Below, piece by piece: positions 1 through 13,427 of a stretch of 64,000 nt of DNA. The stretch is taken from contig CAMXCT020000526.1 in assembly GCA_947184155.2 (NCBI GenBank), positions 135,001 to 199,000 on the forward strand, in the 5' to 3' direction. The notes under the pieces were generated by a model. That model saw only the letters and a list, made by a program, of their open reading frames with translations. It had not been told where the DNA came from and did no database searches. The translations under genes and the position numbers were made by a program. This stretch comes from Cladocopium goreaui. Lineage: Eukaryota > Sar > Dinophyceae > Suessiales > Symbiodiniaceae. Within the stretch, counting starts at the first letter, position 1. Every line of letters starts with the position of its first letter.

Positions 1-1334
1 TAAAATCATCATTTTCTATTGGTTTCAGAAGTTACGTTAGACCTTTTTGCGGTGCAATTTCGGAACCTTTCCGTCCTTCACTGCCATGGGGATTTGCCGC
101 TGGCAGTGGTTCGCTTTTAGGCGTCGCAGCTAGACACCAGCAGCAGCACCTGCAGCAGCAGCAGCAGCAGTAGGGATCCGTCCTTCACTGCCATGGGGAT
201 TTGCCGCTGGGAGTGGTTCGCTTTTAGGCGTCGCAGCTAGCCACCAGCAGCAGCAGCAGCAGGAGTGTCTTCAGCAGCAGGAGAAAAAAGTAGCTAAAAT
301 CATCATTTTCTATGGGTTTCAGAAGTTACATTAGGCATTTTTGCGGTGCCATTTCGAAGTTTTTCCGTCCTTCACTGCCATGGGGATTTGCCGCTGGGAG
401 TGGTTCGCTTTTAGGCGTCGCAGCTAGCCACCAGCAGCAGCAGCAGCAGCAGGAGCGTCTTCAGCAGCAGGAGCGTCTTCAGCAGCAGGAGAAAAAAGTA
501 GCTAAAATCATCTTTTCTATGGGTTTCAGAAGTTACGTTAAGCATTTTTGCGGTGCAATTTCGAAGCTTTTCCGTCCTTCACTGCCATGGGGATTTGCTG
601 CTGGGAGTAGTTCACTTTTAGGCGTCGCAGCTAGCCACCAGCAGCAGCTTCAGCAGCAGCAACAGCAGCAGCAGCAGCAGTAGGAGCGTCTTCAGCAGCA
701 GGAGAAAAAGTAGCTAAAATCATCATTTTCTATGGGTTTCAGAAGTTACGTTAGACATTTTTGCGGTGCAATTTCGGAACCTTTCCGTCCTTCACTGCCA
801 TGGGGATTTGCCGCTGGGAGTGGTTCGCTTTTAGGCGTCGCAGCTAGACACCAGCAGCAGCAGCTGCAGCAGCAGCAGTAGGGATCCGTCCTTCACTGCC
901 ATGGGGATTTGCCGCTGGGAGTGGTTCGCTTTTAGGCGTCGCAGCTAGCCACCAGCAGCAGCAGCAGCAGCAGTAGGAGTGTCTTCAGCAGCAGGAGAAA
1001 AAAGTAGCTAAAATCATCATTTTCTATGGGTTTCAGAAGTTATACGTTAGGCATTTTTGCGGTGCAATTTCGGAACCTTTCCGTCCTTCACTGCCATGGG
1101 GATTTGCCGCTGGGAGTGGTTCGCTTTTAGGCGTCGCAGCTAGACACCAGCAGCAGCAGCAGCAGCAGGAGTGTCTTCAGCAGCAGGAGAAAAAAGTAGC
1201 TAAAATCATCGTTTTCTATGGGTTTCAGAAGTTACGTTAGGCATTTTTGCGGTGCAATTTCGAAACTTTTCCGTCCTTCACTGCCATGGGGATTTGCCGC
1301 TGGGAGTGGTTCGCTTTTAGGCGTCGCAGCTAGC

Positions 1335-1373
<39 letters not shown>

Positions 1374-2134
1374 CGTCTTCAGCAGCAGGAGCGTCTTCAG
1401 CAGCAGGAGCGTCTTCAGCAGCAGGAGAAAAAAGTAGCTAAAATCATCTTTTCTATGGGTTTCAGAAGTTACGTTAGGCATTTTTGCGGTGCAATTTCGA
1501 AGCTTTTCCGTCCTTCACTGCCATGGGGATTTGCCGCTGGGAGTAGTTCACTTTTAGGCGTCGCAGCTAGCCACCAGCAGCAGCTTCAGCAGCAGGAGAA
1601 AAAAGTAGCTAAAATCATCACATCGGTTTCTATGGGTTTCAGAAGTTACGTTAGGCATTTTTGCGGTGCAATTTCAGAACCTTTCCGTCCTTCACTGCCA
1701 TGGGGATTTGCCGCTGGGAGTGGTTCGCTTTTAGGCGTCGCAGCTAGACACCAGCAGCAGCAACAGAAGCGTCTCCAGGAGCAGGAGAAAAAAGTAGCTA
1801 AAATCATCATTTTCTATGGGTTTCAGAAGTTACGTTAGGCATTTTTGCGGTGCAATTTCGAAACTTTTCCGTCCTTTACTGCCATGGGGATTTGCCGCTG
1901 GGAGTGGTTCGCTTTTAGGCGTTGCAGCTAGCCACCAGCAGCAGCAGCAGCAGCAGCAGTAGGAGCGTCTTCAGCAGCAGGAGAAAAAAGTAGCTAAAAT
2001 CATCATTTTCTATGGGTTTCAGAAGTTACACTAGGCATTTTTGCGGTGCCATTTCGAAGCTTTTCCGTCCTTCACTGCCATGGGGATTTGCCGCTGGGAG
2101 TGGTTCGCTTTTAGGCGTCGCAGCTAGCCACCAG

Positions 2135-2175
<41 letters not shown>

Positions 2176-3592
2176 GTAGGAGCGTCTTCAGCAGCAGGAG
2201 AAAAAGTAGCTAAAATCATCATTTTCTATGGGTTTCAGAAGTTACGTTAGACCTTTTTGCGGTGCAATTTCGGAACCTTTCCGTCCTTCACTGCCATGCG
2301 GATTTGCCGCTGGGAGTGGTTCGCTTTTAGGCGTCGCAGCTAGACACCAGCAGCAGCACCTGCAGCAGCAGCAGTAGGGATCCGTCCTTCACTGCCATGG
2401 GGATTTGCCGCTGGGAGTGGTTCGCTTTTAGGCGTCGCAGCTAGCCACCAGCAGCAGCAGCAGCAGGAGTGCCTTCAGCAGCAGGAGAAAAAAGTAGCTA
2501 AAATCATCATTTTCTATGGGTTTCAGAAGTTATACGTTAGGCATTTTTGCGGTGCAATTTCGGAACCTTTCCGTCCTTCACTGCCATGGGGATTTGCCGC
2601 TGGGAGTGGTTCGCTTTTAGGCGTCGCAGCTAGACACCAGCAGCAGCAGCAGCAGGAGCGTCTTCAGCAGCAGGAGCGTCTTCAGCAGCAGGAGAAAAAA
2701 GTAGCTAAAATCATCATTTTCTATGGGTTTCAGAAGTTACGTTAGGCATTTTTGCGGTGCAATTTCGAAGCTTTTCCGTCCTTCACTGCCATGGGGATTT
2801 GCCGCTGGGAGTGGTTCGCTTTTAGGCGTCGCAGCTAGCCACCAGCAGCAGCAGCAGCAGCAGCAACAGTAGGAGCGTCTTCAGCAGCAGGACAAAAAAG
2901 TAGCTAAAATCATCTTTTCTATGGGTTTCAGAAGTTACGTTAGGCATTTTTGCGGTGCAATTTCGAAGCTTTTCCGTCTTTCACTGCCATGGGGATTTGC
3001 CGCTGGGAGTAGTTCACTTTTAGGCGTCGCAGCTAGCCACCAGCAGCAGCTTCAGCAGCAGGAGAAAAAAGTAGCTAAAATCATCACATCAGTTTCTATG
3101 GGTTTCAGAAGTTACGTTAGGCATTTTTGCGGTGCAATTTCGGAGCCTTTCCGTCCTTCACTGCCGTGGGGATTTGCCGCTGGGAGTGGTTCGCTTTTAG
3201 GCGTCGCAGCTAGACACCAGCAGCAGCAACAGGAGCGTCTCCAGGAGCAGGAGAAAAAAGTAGCTAAAATCATCATTTTCTATGGGTTCCAGAAGTTACG
3301 TTAGGCATTTTTGCGGTGCAATTTCGAAGCTTTTCCGTCCTTCACTGCCATGGGGATTTGCCGCTGGGAGTGGTTCGCTTTTAGGCATCGCAGCTAGCCA
3401 CCAGCAGCAGCAGCAACAGTAGGAGCGTCTTCAGCAGCAGGAGAAAAAAGTAGCTAAAATCATCATTTTCTATGGGTTTCAGAACTTACGTTAGGCATTT
3501 TTGCGGTGCAATTTCGAAACTTTTCCGTCCTTTACTGCCATGGGGATTTGCCGCTGGGAGTGGTTCGCTTTTAGGCGTCGCAGCTAGCCACC

Positions 3593-3623
<31 letters not shown>

Positions 3624-6035
3624 GCAGCAGTAGGAGCGTCTTCAGCAGCAGGAGAAAAAAGTAGCTAAAATCATCCTTTTCTATGGGTTTCAGAAGTTAC
3701 GTTAGGCATTTTTGCGGTGCAATTTCGAAGCTTTTCCGTCCTTCACTGCCATGGGGATTTGCCGCTGGGAGTGGTTCGCTTTTAGACGTCGCAGCTAGTC
3801 ACCAGCAGCAGCAGCAGCAGCAGGAGCGTCTTCAGCAGCAGGGGCGTCTTCAGCAGCAGGAGAAAAAAGTAGCTAAAATCATCTTTTCTATGGGTTTCAG
3901 AAGTTACGTTAGGCATTTTTGCGGTGCAATTTCGAAGCTTTTCCGTCCTTCACTGCCATGGGGATTTGCCGCTGGGAGTAGTTCACTTTTAGGCGTCGCA
4001 GCTAGCCACCAGCAGCAGCTTCAGCAGCAGGAGAAAAAAGTAGCTAAAATCATCACATCAGTTCTATGGGTTTCAGAAGTTACGTTAGGCATTTTTGCGG
4101 TGCAATTTCGGAACCTTTCCGTCCTTCACTGCCATGGGGATTTGCCGCTGGGAGTGGTTCGCTTTTAGGCGTCGCAGCTAGACACCAGCAGCAGCAACAG
4201 GAGCGTCTCCAGGAGCAGGAGAAAAAAGTAGCTAAAATCATCATTTTCTATGGGTTTCAGAAGTTACGTTAGGCATTTTTGCGGTGCAATTTCGAAACTT
4301 TTCCGTCCTTTACTGCCATGGGGATTTGCCGCTGGGAGTGGTTCGCTTTTAGGCGTTGCAGCTAGCCACCAGCAGCAGCAGCAGCAGCAGCAGTAGGAGC
4401 GTCTTCAGCAGCAGGAGAAAAAAGGAGCTAAAATCATCATTTTCTATGGGTTTCAGAAGTTACATTAGGCATTTTTGCGGTGCCATTTCGAAGCTTTTCC
4501 GTCCTTCACTGCCATGGGGATTTGCCGCTGGGAGTAGTTCGCTTTTAGGCGTCGCAGCTAGCCACCAGCAGCAGCAGCAACAGCAGCAGCAGCAGTAGGA
4601 GCGTCTTCAGCAGCAGGAGAAAAAGTAGCTAAAATCATCATTTTCTATTGGTTTCAGAAGTTACGTTAGACCTTTTTGCGGTGCAATTTCGGAACCTTTC
4701 CGTCCTTCACTGCCATGGGGATTTGCCGCTGGCAGTGGTTCGCTTTTAGGCGTCGCAGCTAGACACCAGCAGCAGCACCTGCAGCAGCAGCAGCAGCAGT
4801 AGGGATCCGTCCTTCACTGCCATGGGGATTTGCCGCTGGGAGTGGTTCGCTTTTAGGCGTCGCAGCTAGCCACCAGCAGCAGCAGCAGCAGCAGGAGTGT
4901 CTTCAGCAGCAGGAGAAAAAAGTAGCTAAAATCATCATTTTCTATGGGTTTCAGAAGTTACGTTAGGCATTTTTGCGGTGCAATTTCGAAGCTTTTCCGT
5001 CCTTCACTGCCATGGGGATTTGCCGCTGGGAGTGGTTCGCTTTTAGGCGTCGCAGCTAGCCACCAGCAGCAGCAGCAGCAGCAGCAGCAGGAGCGTCTTC
5101 AGCAGCAGGAGCGTCTTCAGCAGCAGGAGAAAAAAGTAGCTAAAATCATCTTTTCTATGGGTTTCAGAAGTTACGTTAGGCATTTTTGCGGTGCAATTTC
5201 GAAGCTTTTCCGTCCCTCACTGCCATGGGGATTTGCCGCTGGGAGTAGTTCACTTTTAGGCGTCGCAGCTAGCCACCAGCAGCAGCTTCAGCAGCAGGAG
5301 AAAAAAGTAGCTAAAATCATCACATCAGTTTCTATGGGTCTCAGAAGTTGCGTTAGGCATTTTTGCGGTGCAATTTCGGACCCTTTCCGTCCTTCACTGC
5401 CATGGGGATTTGCCGCTGGGAGTGGTTCGCTTTTAGGCGTCGCAGCTAGACACCAGCAGCAGCAACAGGAGCGTCTCCAGGAGCAGGAGAAAAAAGTAGC
5501 TAAAATCATCATTTTCTATGGGTTCCAGAAGTTACGTTAGGTATTTTTGCGGTGCAATTTCGAAGCTTTTCCGTCCTTCACTGCCATGGGGATTTGCCGC
5601 TGGGAGTGGTTCGCTTTTAGGCGTCGCAGCTAGCAACCAGCAGCAGCAGCAGCAGCAACAGTAGGAGCGTCTTCACCAGCAGGAGAAAAAAGTAGCTAAA
5701 ATCATCATTTTCTATGGGTTTCAGAAGTTACGTTAGGCATTTTTGCGGTGCAATTTCGGAACCTTTCCGTCCTTCACTGCCATGGGGATTTGCCGCTGGG
5801 AGTGGTTCGCTTTTAGGCGTCGCAGCTAGACACCAGCAGCAGCAGCTGCAGCAGCAGCACTAGCAGCAGCAGCAGTAGGAGCGTCTTCAGCAGCAGGAGA
5901 AAAAAGTAGCTAAAATCATCATTTTCTATGGGTTTCAGAAGTTACGTTAGGCATTTTTGCGGTGCCATTTCGAAGCTTTTCCGTCCTTCACTGCCATGGG
6001 GATTTGCCGCTGGGAGTGGTTCGCTTTTAGGCGTC

Positions 6036-6069
<34 letters not shown>

Positions 6070-6268
6070 GAGCGTCTTCAGCAGCAGGAGAAAAAAGTAG
6101 CTAAAATCATCATTTTCTATGGGTTTCAGAAGTTACGTTAGACATTTTTGCGGTGCAATTTCGGAACCTTTCCATCCTTCACTGCCATGGGCATTTGCCG
6201 CTGGGAGTGGTTCGCTTTTAGGCGTCGCAGCTAGACACCAGCAGCAGCAGCAGCTGCAGCAGCAGCAG
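1..6268. repeat. CAG-rich satellite array with higher-order repeat
   Basis: Roughly 35 tandem copies of a 150-200 bp unit. Each unit has a conserved core (TTTCAGAAGTTACGTTAGGC, then a stretch around CTTCACTGCCATGGGGATTT and GGCGTCGCAGCTAG) followed by a variable CAG run and a GGAGCGTCTTCAGCAG linker. Variants recur in order: the CACCTGCAG plus TAGGGATCC variant appears near 1-180, 2210-2400 and 4628-4810, giving a higher-order period of 2.2-2.4 kb. Some units chain into open frames of up to about 200 codons with polyglutamine, but stops (CAGTAG) fall irregularly. I read it as satellite DNA. The array runs off the left window edge. Confidence 0.85.
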
Positions 6269-6269
6269 C

Positions 6270-6300
<31 letters not shown>

Positions 6301-6302
6301 CC
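6269..6302. repeat. (CAA)n microsatellite at array end
   Basis: About ten CAA triplets follow directly on the last CAG run, as if the CAG tract slipped into CAA. It marks the right end of the CAG satellite. Confidence 0.8.
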
Positions 6303-6707
6303 ATGTGCCACCTCTGCTGTGCTCTCGACAGTCCATAAGCTTCAGGGTTAGGCTGCAATTTTCTTAGATCAAGTCGTGTCTTTGGTACCGGAGCATACTA
6401 CTTGCCAACATTTTGTTCCACATCTTTTCCCGTTTGGTTTTTTTGTGCGCTACCCGTATGCGGCCAAAGCGTTTCGTGCTTTGCACTTCTGTTAAACATG
6501 ATGGACACTGATGTGTGAAAAAGCTCTGAATCACTGTGCCACCGCGAACACGGAAGCGGACACCACAATGCTGTTGTTTCGCATCAACTTGTCCATCAGT
6601 GACAGTACTACGGACCTGTGTCTCACAATGAGGACATATATATTCATAGACCGGCTTTCTCTGCGAGATAGTAGTTGCTTCCGGGGTCGGCGGCAGGGGC
6701 GGCAGCC
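6303..6707. other. Short non-repetitive spacer, no gene seen
   Basis: Sequence between the CAG satellite and the first composite unit. It holds only short open frames of under 90 codons with no recognisable product. It ends in GGCAGCCCTT, the lead-in to the composite unit. Confidence 0.5.
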
Positions 6708-6905
6708 CTTAAATTCGGCTCCGCCGGCTCCACACGAGTGGCTTGCCCTACGAGCGTCCCAGAGCGACTAGAGCTCTAAGGTGAGGCGCGCCCCAAGCCG
6801 CCGACCCTCCGACGCCGGGCCCCAAAAAACACCAAAAATCCTTCAGGAGGGTGGGGGAGAGCTTTTTGGCCGGGATCCGGGTCGCTCATCAGTGTCTTCA
6901 AGAGC

Positions 6906-7555
6906 ATTCCCCCCCCCCGTTTTGAGGGTACCTAAAATCGGAAAAAAGCGCCGTTTTGACACATTTTTCGGACGATTTTTCGCTTTTCGAAAGTCACAAA
7001 ATGCTATAAATTACAGCATTTTTGCGTTTTAACATCTTTTGCGGGAGCCATGCAAAAACGTAGAAAATGCTGTAAATACCAATACTTTTTGGACCCAAGA
7101 TGCACAAAACACCGCAAATACCAGTGTTTTTGAAAGCCAAGCAAAAAAAACACTGTAAATTACAGCATTTTTGGCGTGTTGATCGCAAAAACTGCTGGTA
7201 TTCACAGTGTTTTTGCAATTTCAAGAAAACGTGGAAGGCACGAAACACTGTAAATAGCGGTGTTTTGGCCACTTTTGGACGCCGAAACGCTGGTATTTAC
7301 GCAGTTTTTTGCCCGTGGCGGCGCCAAACCCCTGTAAATTACAGCATTTTCTTCCCTTTCTGAACCGATTTTTCGCCTTGATGAACGGAAAAAACGCTGG
7401 TATTTACGCGTTTCCCAAAAAATCGAAGATCGTGACGTGAACGAAACCCTGTAAATAACAGTGTTTTAGCCACTTTCGGGGACTAAAACTGTGGTATTTA
7501 CGCGGGTTCTTGCCATCTGACAGCGCAAAATGCTGTAAATTACAACACTTTGTGC
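6906..7555. repeat. TGTAAATTACA palindrome field
   Basis: A run of short motifs alternating CTGTAAATTACAGCATTTT-like palindromes with GGTATTTACGC half-sites, 50-70 bp apart, embedded in genes-free sequence. The same field recurs at 10890-11537 and 19440-20095. The regular spacing of a palindrome looks like a series of binding sites for a dimeric protein, which is inference only. Confidence 0.7.
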
Positions 7556-7709
7556 GCTGTTTATGTTCAATTTTTTAAACTGCGATGCTTTCACCTGTTC
7601 TTTGCCTTCTTCCACAAGAAACAATGTTGCAGATTGAAACTGGAAACAATGTTGCAGATTGAAACTGGGCGACAGCGTGACCCGAAAGAAAGCTGGAGGG
7701 AGGAGTCGC

Positions 7710-8757
7710 ACAGAAGCTTTTACACACACAGGGGCTTTTACACAGAGAAGTCTTTACACAAAGGAGCTTTTTACGCACAGAAGGTTTTACACAGCGAAGT
7801 CTTTACTCTAAGGAGCTTTTGCGCACAAACGTCTAGGAGCCTTTACACACAGAAGCTTTTACACGAAGAAGTCTTTACACAGAGGGGTTTTTACACACAG
7901 ACGCGTTTGCACACAGAAGCTTTTACACAGAGAAGCCTTCACACAGAGGAGCTTTTACACACAAAAGCATTTACACACAGCAGGCTTTTACACACACAGG
8001 GGCTTTTACACAGAGAAGTCTTTACACAAAGGAGCTTTTTACGCACAGAAGGTTTTACACAGAGAAGTCTTTACTCTAGGGAGCTTTTGCACACAAATAT
8101 CTAGGTGCTTTTTCACACAGAAGTTTTTACGCGAAGAAGTCTTTACACAGAGGGGTTTTTACACACAGACGCATTTGCACACAGAAGCTTTTACACAGAG
8201 AAGCCTTTACACAGAGGAGCTTTTACACAAAAGCATTTGCACACAGCAAGCTTTTACACACACAGGGGCTTTTACACAGAGAAGTCTTTACTCCAAGGAG
8301 CTTTTTACACACGGAAGCTTTTACACAGAGAAGTCTTTACTCTAAGGGGCTTTTTACACACAGACGCGTTTGCACACAGAAGCTTTTACACAGAGAAGCC
8401 TTCACACAGAGGAGCTTTTACACACAAAAGCGTTTACACACAGCAAGCTTTTACACACACAGGGGCTTTTACACAGAGAAGTCCTTACACAAAGGAGCTT
8501 TTTACACACAGAAGGTTTTACACAGAGAAGTCTTTACTCCAAGGAGCTTTTGCACACAAACGTCTAGGAGCTTTTTCACACAGAACTTTTTACTCGAAGA
8601 CGTCTTTACACAGAGGGGTTTTTACACACAGACGCATTTGCACACAGAAGCTTTTACACAGAGAAGCCTTTACACAGAGGAGCTTTTACACACAGCAGGC
8701 TTTTACACACACAGGGGCTTTTACACAGAGAAGTCTATACACAAAGGAGCTTTTTAC
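7710..8757. repeat. TTTTACACACAGAAGC short-period satellite
   Basis: Tandem variants of a 15-19 bp unit (AGAAGCTTTTACACAC, AGAAGTCTTTACACAA, GGAGCTTTTTACACAC) arranged in a higher-order pattern. The same array continues at 9404-10445 and recurs at 11695-12775, 13428-14450 and 20226-21655. Confidence 0.9.
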
Positions 8758-8761
8758 ACAC

Positions 8762-9403
8762 GGGAGCCTTTTGGAAGCAAATTTCGGCCTTTTGGCGGCC
8801 CCTCGGCCGGCTATTGAATTTCTCTTCTGGGATCATTGGGAAATGGCCGTTTTTGGCCAAATCCTGGCCGGGAGCCTTTTGGAAGCAAATTTCTGCCATT
8901 TGGCGGCCCCTCGGCCGGCTATTGAATTTCTCTTCTGGGATCATTGGGAAACGGCCGGTTTTGGCCAAAATCCTGGCCGGGAGCCTTTTGGAAACAAATT
9001 TCTGCCATGTGACGGCCCCCCGGCCGGCTATGGAATTTCTCTTCTGGGATCATTGGGAAACGGCCGTTTTTGGCCAAATCCTGGCCGGGAGCCTTTTGGA
9101 AGGAAAGTTCTGCCACTTGGCGGCCCGTCGGTCGGCTATTGATTTTCTCTTCTGGGATCATTGTGAAACAGCCGTTCTTGGCCAAATCCTGGCCGCGGAG
9201 CCTTTTGGAAGCTAAAATCTAGCATTCTGAAGCCGGCTATTGAATTTCTCTTCTGGGATCATTGGGAAACGGCCGTTTTTGGCCAAATCCTGGCCGGGAG
9301 CCTTTTGGAAGCAAATTTCTGCCATTTGGCGGCCCCTCGGCCGGCTATTGAATTTCTCTTCTGGGATCATTGGGAAACGGCCGTTTTTGCCAAAACCTGG
9401 CCG
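8762..9403. repeat. 108-bp tandem repeat, six copies
   Basis: Copies begin at 8762, 8870, 8979, 9087, 9196 and 9296 with GGAGCCTTTTGGAAGC, and contain GAATTTCTCTTCTGGGATCA and a GGCCGTTTTTGGCC palindrome. The block interrupts the TTTTACACA array. It is present in copy 2 (12779-13427) but absent from copy 3. Confidence 0.9.
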
Positions 9404-10980
9404 CAAGGTTTTACACAGAGAAGTCTTTACTCTAAGGAGCTTTTGCACACAAACGTCTAGGAGCCTTTGCACACAGAAGCTGTTCCACGAAGAAGTCTTT
9501 ACACAGATATATAGCTTTCATTCACAGACGCGTTTACACACAGAATCTTTTACACAGAGAAGCGTTTACACAGAGAATTTTACACAGTGAAATCTTTACA
9601 CAGACGCGCTTTCACACAGAGAAGCTTTCACACACAGAAGCTTTTACACAAAGAAGTCTTTACACAAAGTGGTTTTTACACACAGCAACTTTTACACGCA
9701 AAAGCTTTTACACAGAGAAGCCTTCAGCCAGAGGAGCTTTTACACACAAAAGCGTTTACACACAGCAAGCTTTTACACACACAGGGGCTTTTACACAAAG
9801 AAGTCCTTACACAAAGGAGCTTTTTACACACAGAAGGTTTTACACGGAGAAGTCTTTACCCTAAGGAGCTTTTGCACACAAACGTCTAGGAGCTTTTTCA
9901 CACAAAACTTTTTACACGAAGAAGGCCTGACAGAGAGGGTTTTTACACACAGACGTGTTTGCACACAGAAGCTTTTTTTACACAGAGAAGCCTTTACACA
10001 GAGGAGCTTTTACACACAAAAGCATTTACACACACAGGGGCTTTTACACAGAGAAGTCTTTACACAAAGGAGCTTTTTACACACAGAAGGTTTTACACAG
10101 AGAAGTCTTTACTCCAAGGAGCTTTTGCACACAAACGTCTAGGAGCCTTTACACACAGAAGCTGTTACACAAAGAAGTCTTTACACAGATATATAGCTTT
10201 CACACACAGACGCGTGTACACACAGAGGCTTTTACACAGAGAAGCCTTTACACTTTACACAGAGAGTTTTTACACACCGAAGCTTTTACACACAGTGAAA
10301 TCTTTACACAGACATTTCACACAGAGAAGCTTTCACACATAGAAGCTTTTACACAAAGAAGTCTTTACACAAAGTGGTTTTTACACACAGAAACTTTTAC
10401 ACACAAAAGCTTTTACACAGAGAAGTCTTTGCACAGAGGCGTCTTGACATGAAGTCACAAGTTGAAATTGGCAGCAGTTCTTCGGGAAAAACCCTTGGCA
10501 GGAGCTTTCGGGCACTCACTTGCTCCCCAAAAAAGCCGTCTATTTCCAACAAAGTTCCTGTTCTTTTTTTTTCAAAAAACGTAAGGAATATATTTCTGAA
10601 GCAGGTCCCCATCCAAAAGCTTTCCAGCCCCCACACTGCGATGAAATGGAGGGCCGAGAAATCCGGCGGAGCCGACGAGGGGCGTTAGCCCTTAATTCGG
10701 CTCCGCCGGCTCCCCACGAGTGGCTTGCCCCACGAGCGTCCCAGAGCGACTAGAGCTCTAAGGTGAGGCGCGCCCCCAACCGCCGACCCTCCGACGCCGG
10801 GCCCCGAAAAACACCAAAAATCCTTCAGGAGGGTGGGGGAGAGCTTTTTGGCCGGGATCCGGGTCGCTCATAAGCGTCTCCAAGAGCATTCCCCCCCCCC
10901 CGTTTTGAGGGTACCTAAAATCGGAAAAAAGCGCCGTTTTGACACATTTTTCGGACGATTTTTCGCTTTTCGAAAGTCAC

Positions 10981-11005
10981 AAAATGCTGTAAATTACAGC
11001 ATTTT
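10981..11005. repeat. Perfect 12-bp-arm palindrome
   Basis: AAAATGCTGTAA, a single A, then TTACAGCATTTT: two 12-bp arms around one base. It is the best-preserved member of the palindrome field. The copy-1 version near 6999 has one mismatch. Confidence 0.85.
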
Positions 11006-12778
11006 TGCGTTTTAACATCTTTTGCGGGAGCCATGCAAAAACGCAGAAAATGCTGTAAATACCAATACTTTTTGGACCCAAGATGCACAAAACACCGCAA
11101 ATACCAGTGTTTTTGAAAGCCAAGCAAAAAAACACTGTAAATTACAGCATTTTTGGCGTGTTGATCGCAAAAACTGCTGGTATTCACAATGTTTTTGCAA
11201 TTTCAAGAAAACGTGGAAGGCACGAAACACTGTAAATAGCGGTGTTTTGGCCACTTTTGGACGCCAAAACGCTGGTATTTACGCAGTTTTTTGCCCGTGG
11301 CGGCGCCAAACCCCTGTAAATTACAGCATTTTCTTCCCTTTCTGAACCGATTTTTTGCCTTGATGAACGGAAAAAACGCTGGTATTTACGCGTTTCCCAA
11401 AAAATCGAAGATCGTGACGTGAACGAAACCCTGTAAATAACAGTGTTTTAGCCACTTTCGGGGACTAAAACTGTGGTATTTACGCGGGTTCTTGCCATCT
11501 GACAGCGCAAAATGCTGTAAATTACAACACTTTGTGCGCTGTTTATGTTCAATTTTTTAAACTGCGATGCTTTCACCTGTTCTTTGCCTTCTTCCACAAG
11601 AAACAATGTTGCAGATTGAAACTGGAAACAATGTTGCAGATTGAAACTGGACGACAGCGTGACCCGAAAGAAAGCTGGAGGGAGGAGTCGCACAGAAGCT
11701 TTTACACACACAGGGGCTTTTACACAGAGAAGTCTTTACACAAAGGAGCTTTTTACGCACAGAAGGTTTTACACAGCGAAGTCTTTACTCTAAGGAGCTT
11801 TTGCACACAAACGTCTAGGAGCCTTTACACACAGAAGCTTTTACACGAAGAAGTCTTTACACAGAGGGGTTTTTACACACAGACGCGTTTGCACACAGAA
11901 GCTTATTTTACACAGAGAAGCCTTCACACAGAGGAGCTTTTACACACAAAAGCATTTACACACAGCAGGCTTTTACACACACAGGGGCTTTTACACAGAG
12001 AAGTCTTTACACAAAGGAGCTTTTTACACACAGAAGGGTTTACACAGAGAAGTCTTTACTCTAGGGAGCTTTTGCACACAAATATCTAGGTGCTTTTTCA
12101 CACAGAAGTTTTTACGCGAAGAAGTTTTTACACAGAGGGGTTTTTACACACAGACGCATTTGCACACAGAAGCTTTTACACAGAGAAGCCTTTACACAGA
12201 GGAGCTTTTACACAAAAGCATTTGCACACAGCAAGCTTTTACACACACAGGGGCTTTTACACAGAGAAGTCTTTACACAAAGGGCTTTTTACACACGGAA
12301 GCTTTTACACAGAGAAGTCTTTACTCTAAGGGGCTTTTTACACACAGACGCGTTTGCACACAGAAGCTTTTACACAGAGAAGCCTTCACACAGAGGAGCT
12401 TTTACACACAAAAGCGTTTACACACAGCAAGCTTTTACACACACAGGGGCTTTTACACAGAGAAGTCCTTACACAAAGGAGCTTTTTACACAAAGGAGCT
12501 TTTTACACACATAAGGTTTTACACAGAGAAGTCTTTACTCCAAGGAGCTTTTGCACACAAACGTCTAGGAGCTTTTTCACACAGAACTTTTTACTCGAAG
12601 ACGTCTTTACACAGAGGGGTTTTTACACACAGACGCATTTGCACACAGAAGCCTTTACACAGAGAAGCCTTTACACAGAGGAGCTTTTACACACAAAAGC
12701 ATTTACACACAGCAGGCTTTTACACACACAGGGGCTTTTACACAGAGAAGTCTATACACAAAGGAGCTTTTTACACAC

Positions 12779-13427
12779 GGGAGCCTTTTGGAAGCAAATT
12801 TCGGCCTTTTGGCGGCCCCTCGGCCGGCTATTGAATTTCTCTTCTGGGATCATTGGGAAACGGCCGTTTTTGGCCAAATCCTGGCCGGGAGCCTTTTGGA
12901 AGCAAATTTCTGCCATTTGGCGGTCCCTCGGCCGGCTATTGAATTTCTCTTCTGGGATCCTTGGGAAACGGCCGTTTTTGCCCAAATCCTGGCCGGGAGC
13001 CTTTTGGAAGCAAATTTCTGCCATTTGGCGGCCCCCTCGGCCGGCTATTGAATTTCTCTTCTGGGATCATTGGGAAACGGCCGTTTTTGCCCAAATCCTG
13101 GCCGGGAGCCTTTTGGAAGCATATTTCTGCCATTTGGCGGTCCCTCGGCCGGCTATTGAATTTCTCTTCTGGGATCCTTGGGAAACGGCCGTTTTTGCCC
13201 AAATCCTGGCCACGAGCCTTTTGGAAGCAAATTTCTGCCATTTGGCGGCCCCTCGGCCGGCTATTGAATTTCTCTTCTGGGATCATTGGGAAACGGCCGT
13301 TTTTGGCCAAATCCTGGCCGGGAGCCTTTTGGAAGCAAATTTCTGCCATTTGGCGGCCCCTCGGCCGGCTATTGAATTTCTCTTCTGGGATCATTGGGAA
13401 ACGGCCGTTTTTGCCAAAACCTGGCCG
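12779..13427. repeat. 108-bp tandem repeat in copy 2
   Basis: About six copies of the GGAGCCTTTTGGAAGC unit seen at 8762-9403. The copies differ slightly in order (GGTCCCTCGG and GGGATCCTTGGG variants), so the block has been homogenised or expanded independently of copy 1. Confidence 0.85.

Larger units (their letters stand above)
6708..10690. repeat. Composite satellite unit, copy 1
   Basis: About 4.0 kb unit nearly identical to 10691-14694. Order: GC-rich leader (6708-6905), TGTAAATTACA field (6906-7555), spacer with a duplicated ACAATGTTGCAGATTG (7555-7705), TTTTACACACAGAAGC array (7710-8757), 108-bp repeats (8762-9403), second TTTTACACA array (9404-10445) and a tail with GAAATCCGGCGGAGCC (10446-10690). 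Frames in the arrays stay open because the short period contains few stops. There is no sign of a conserved protein. Confidence 0.85.

Noticed and set aside
1218-5540. Polyglutamine proteins of about 200 residues in the CAG satellite
   Set aside because: Stops fall irregularly between units, the unit count per frame differs at every copy, and the array is a higher-order satellite.
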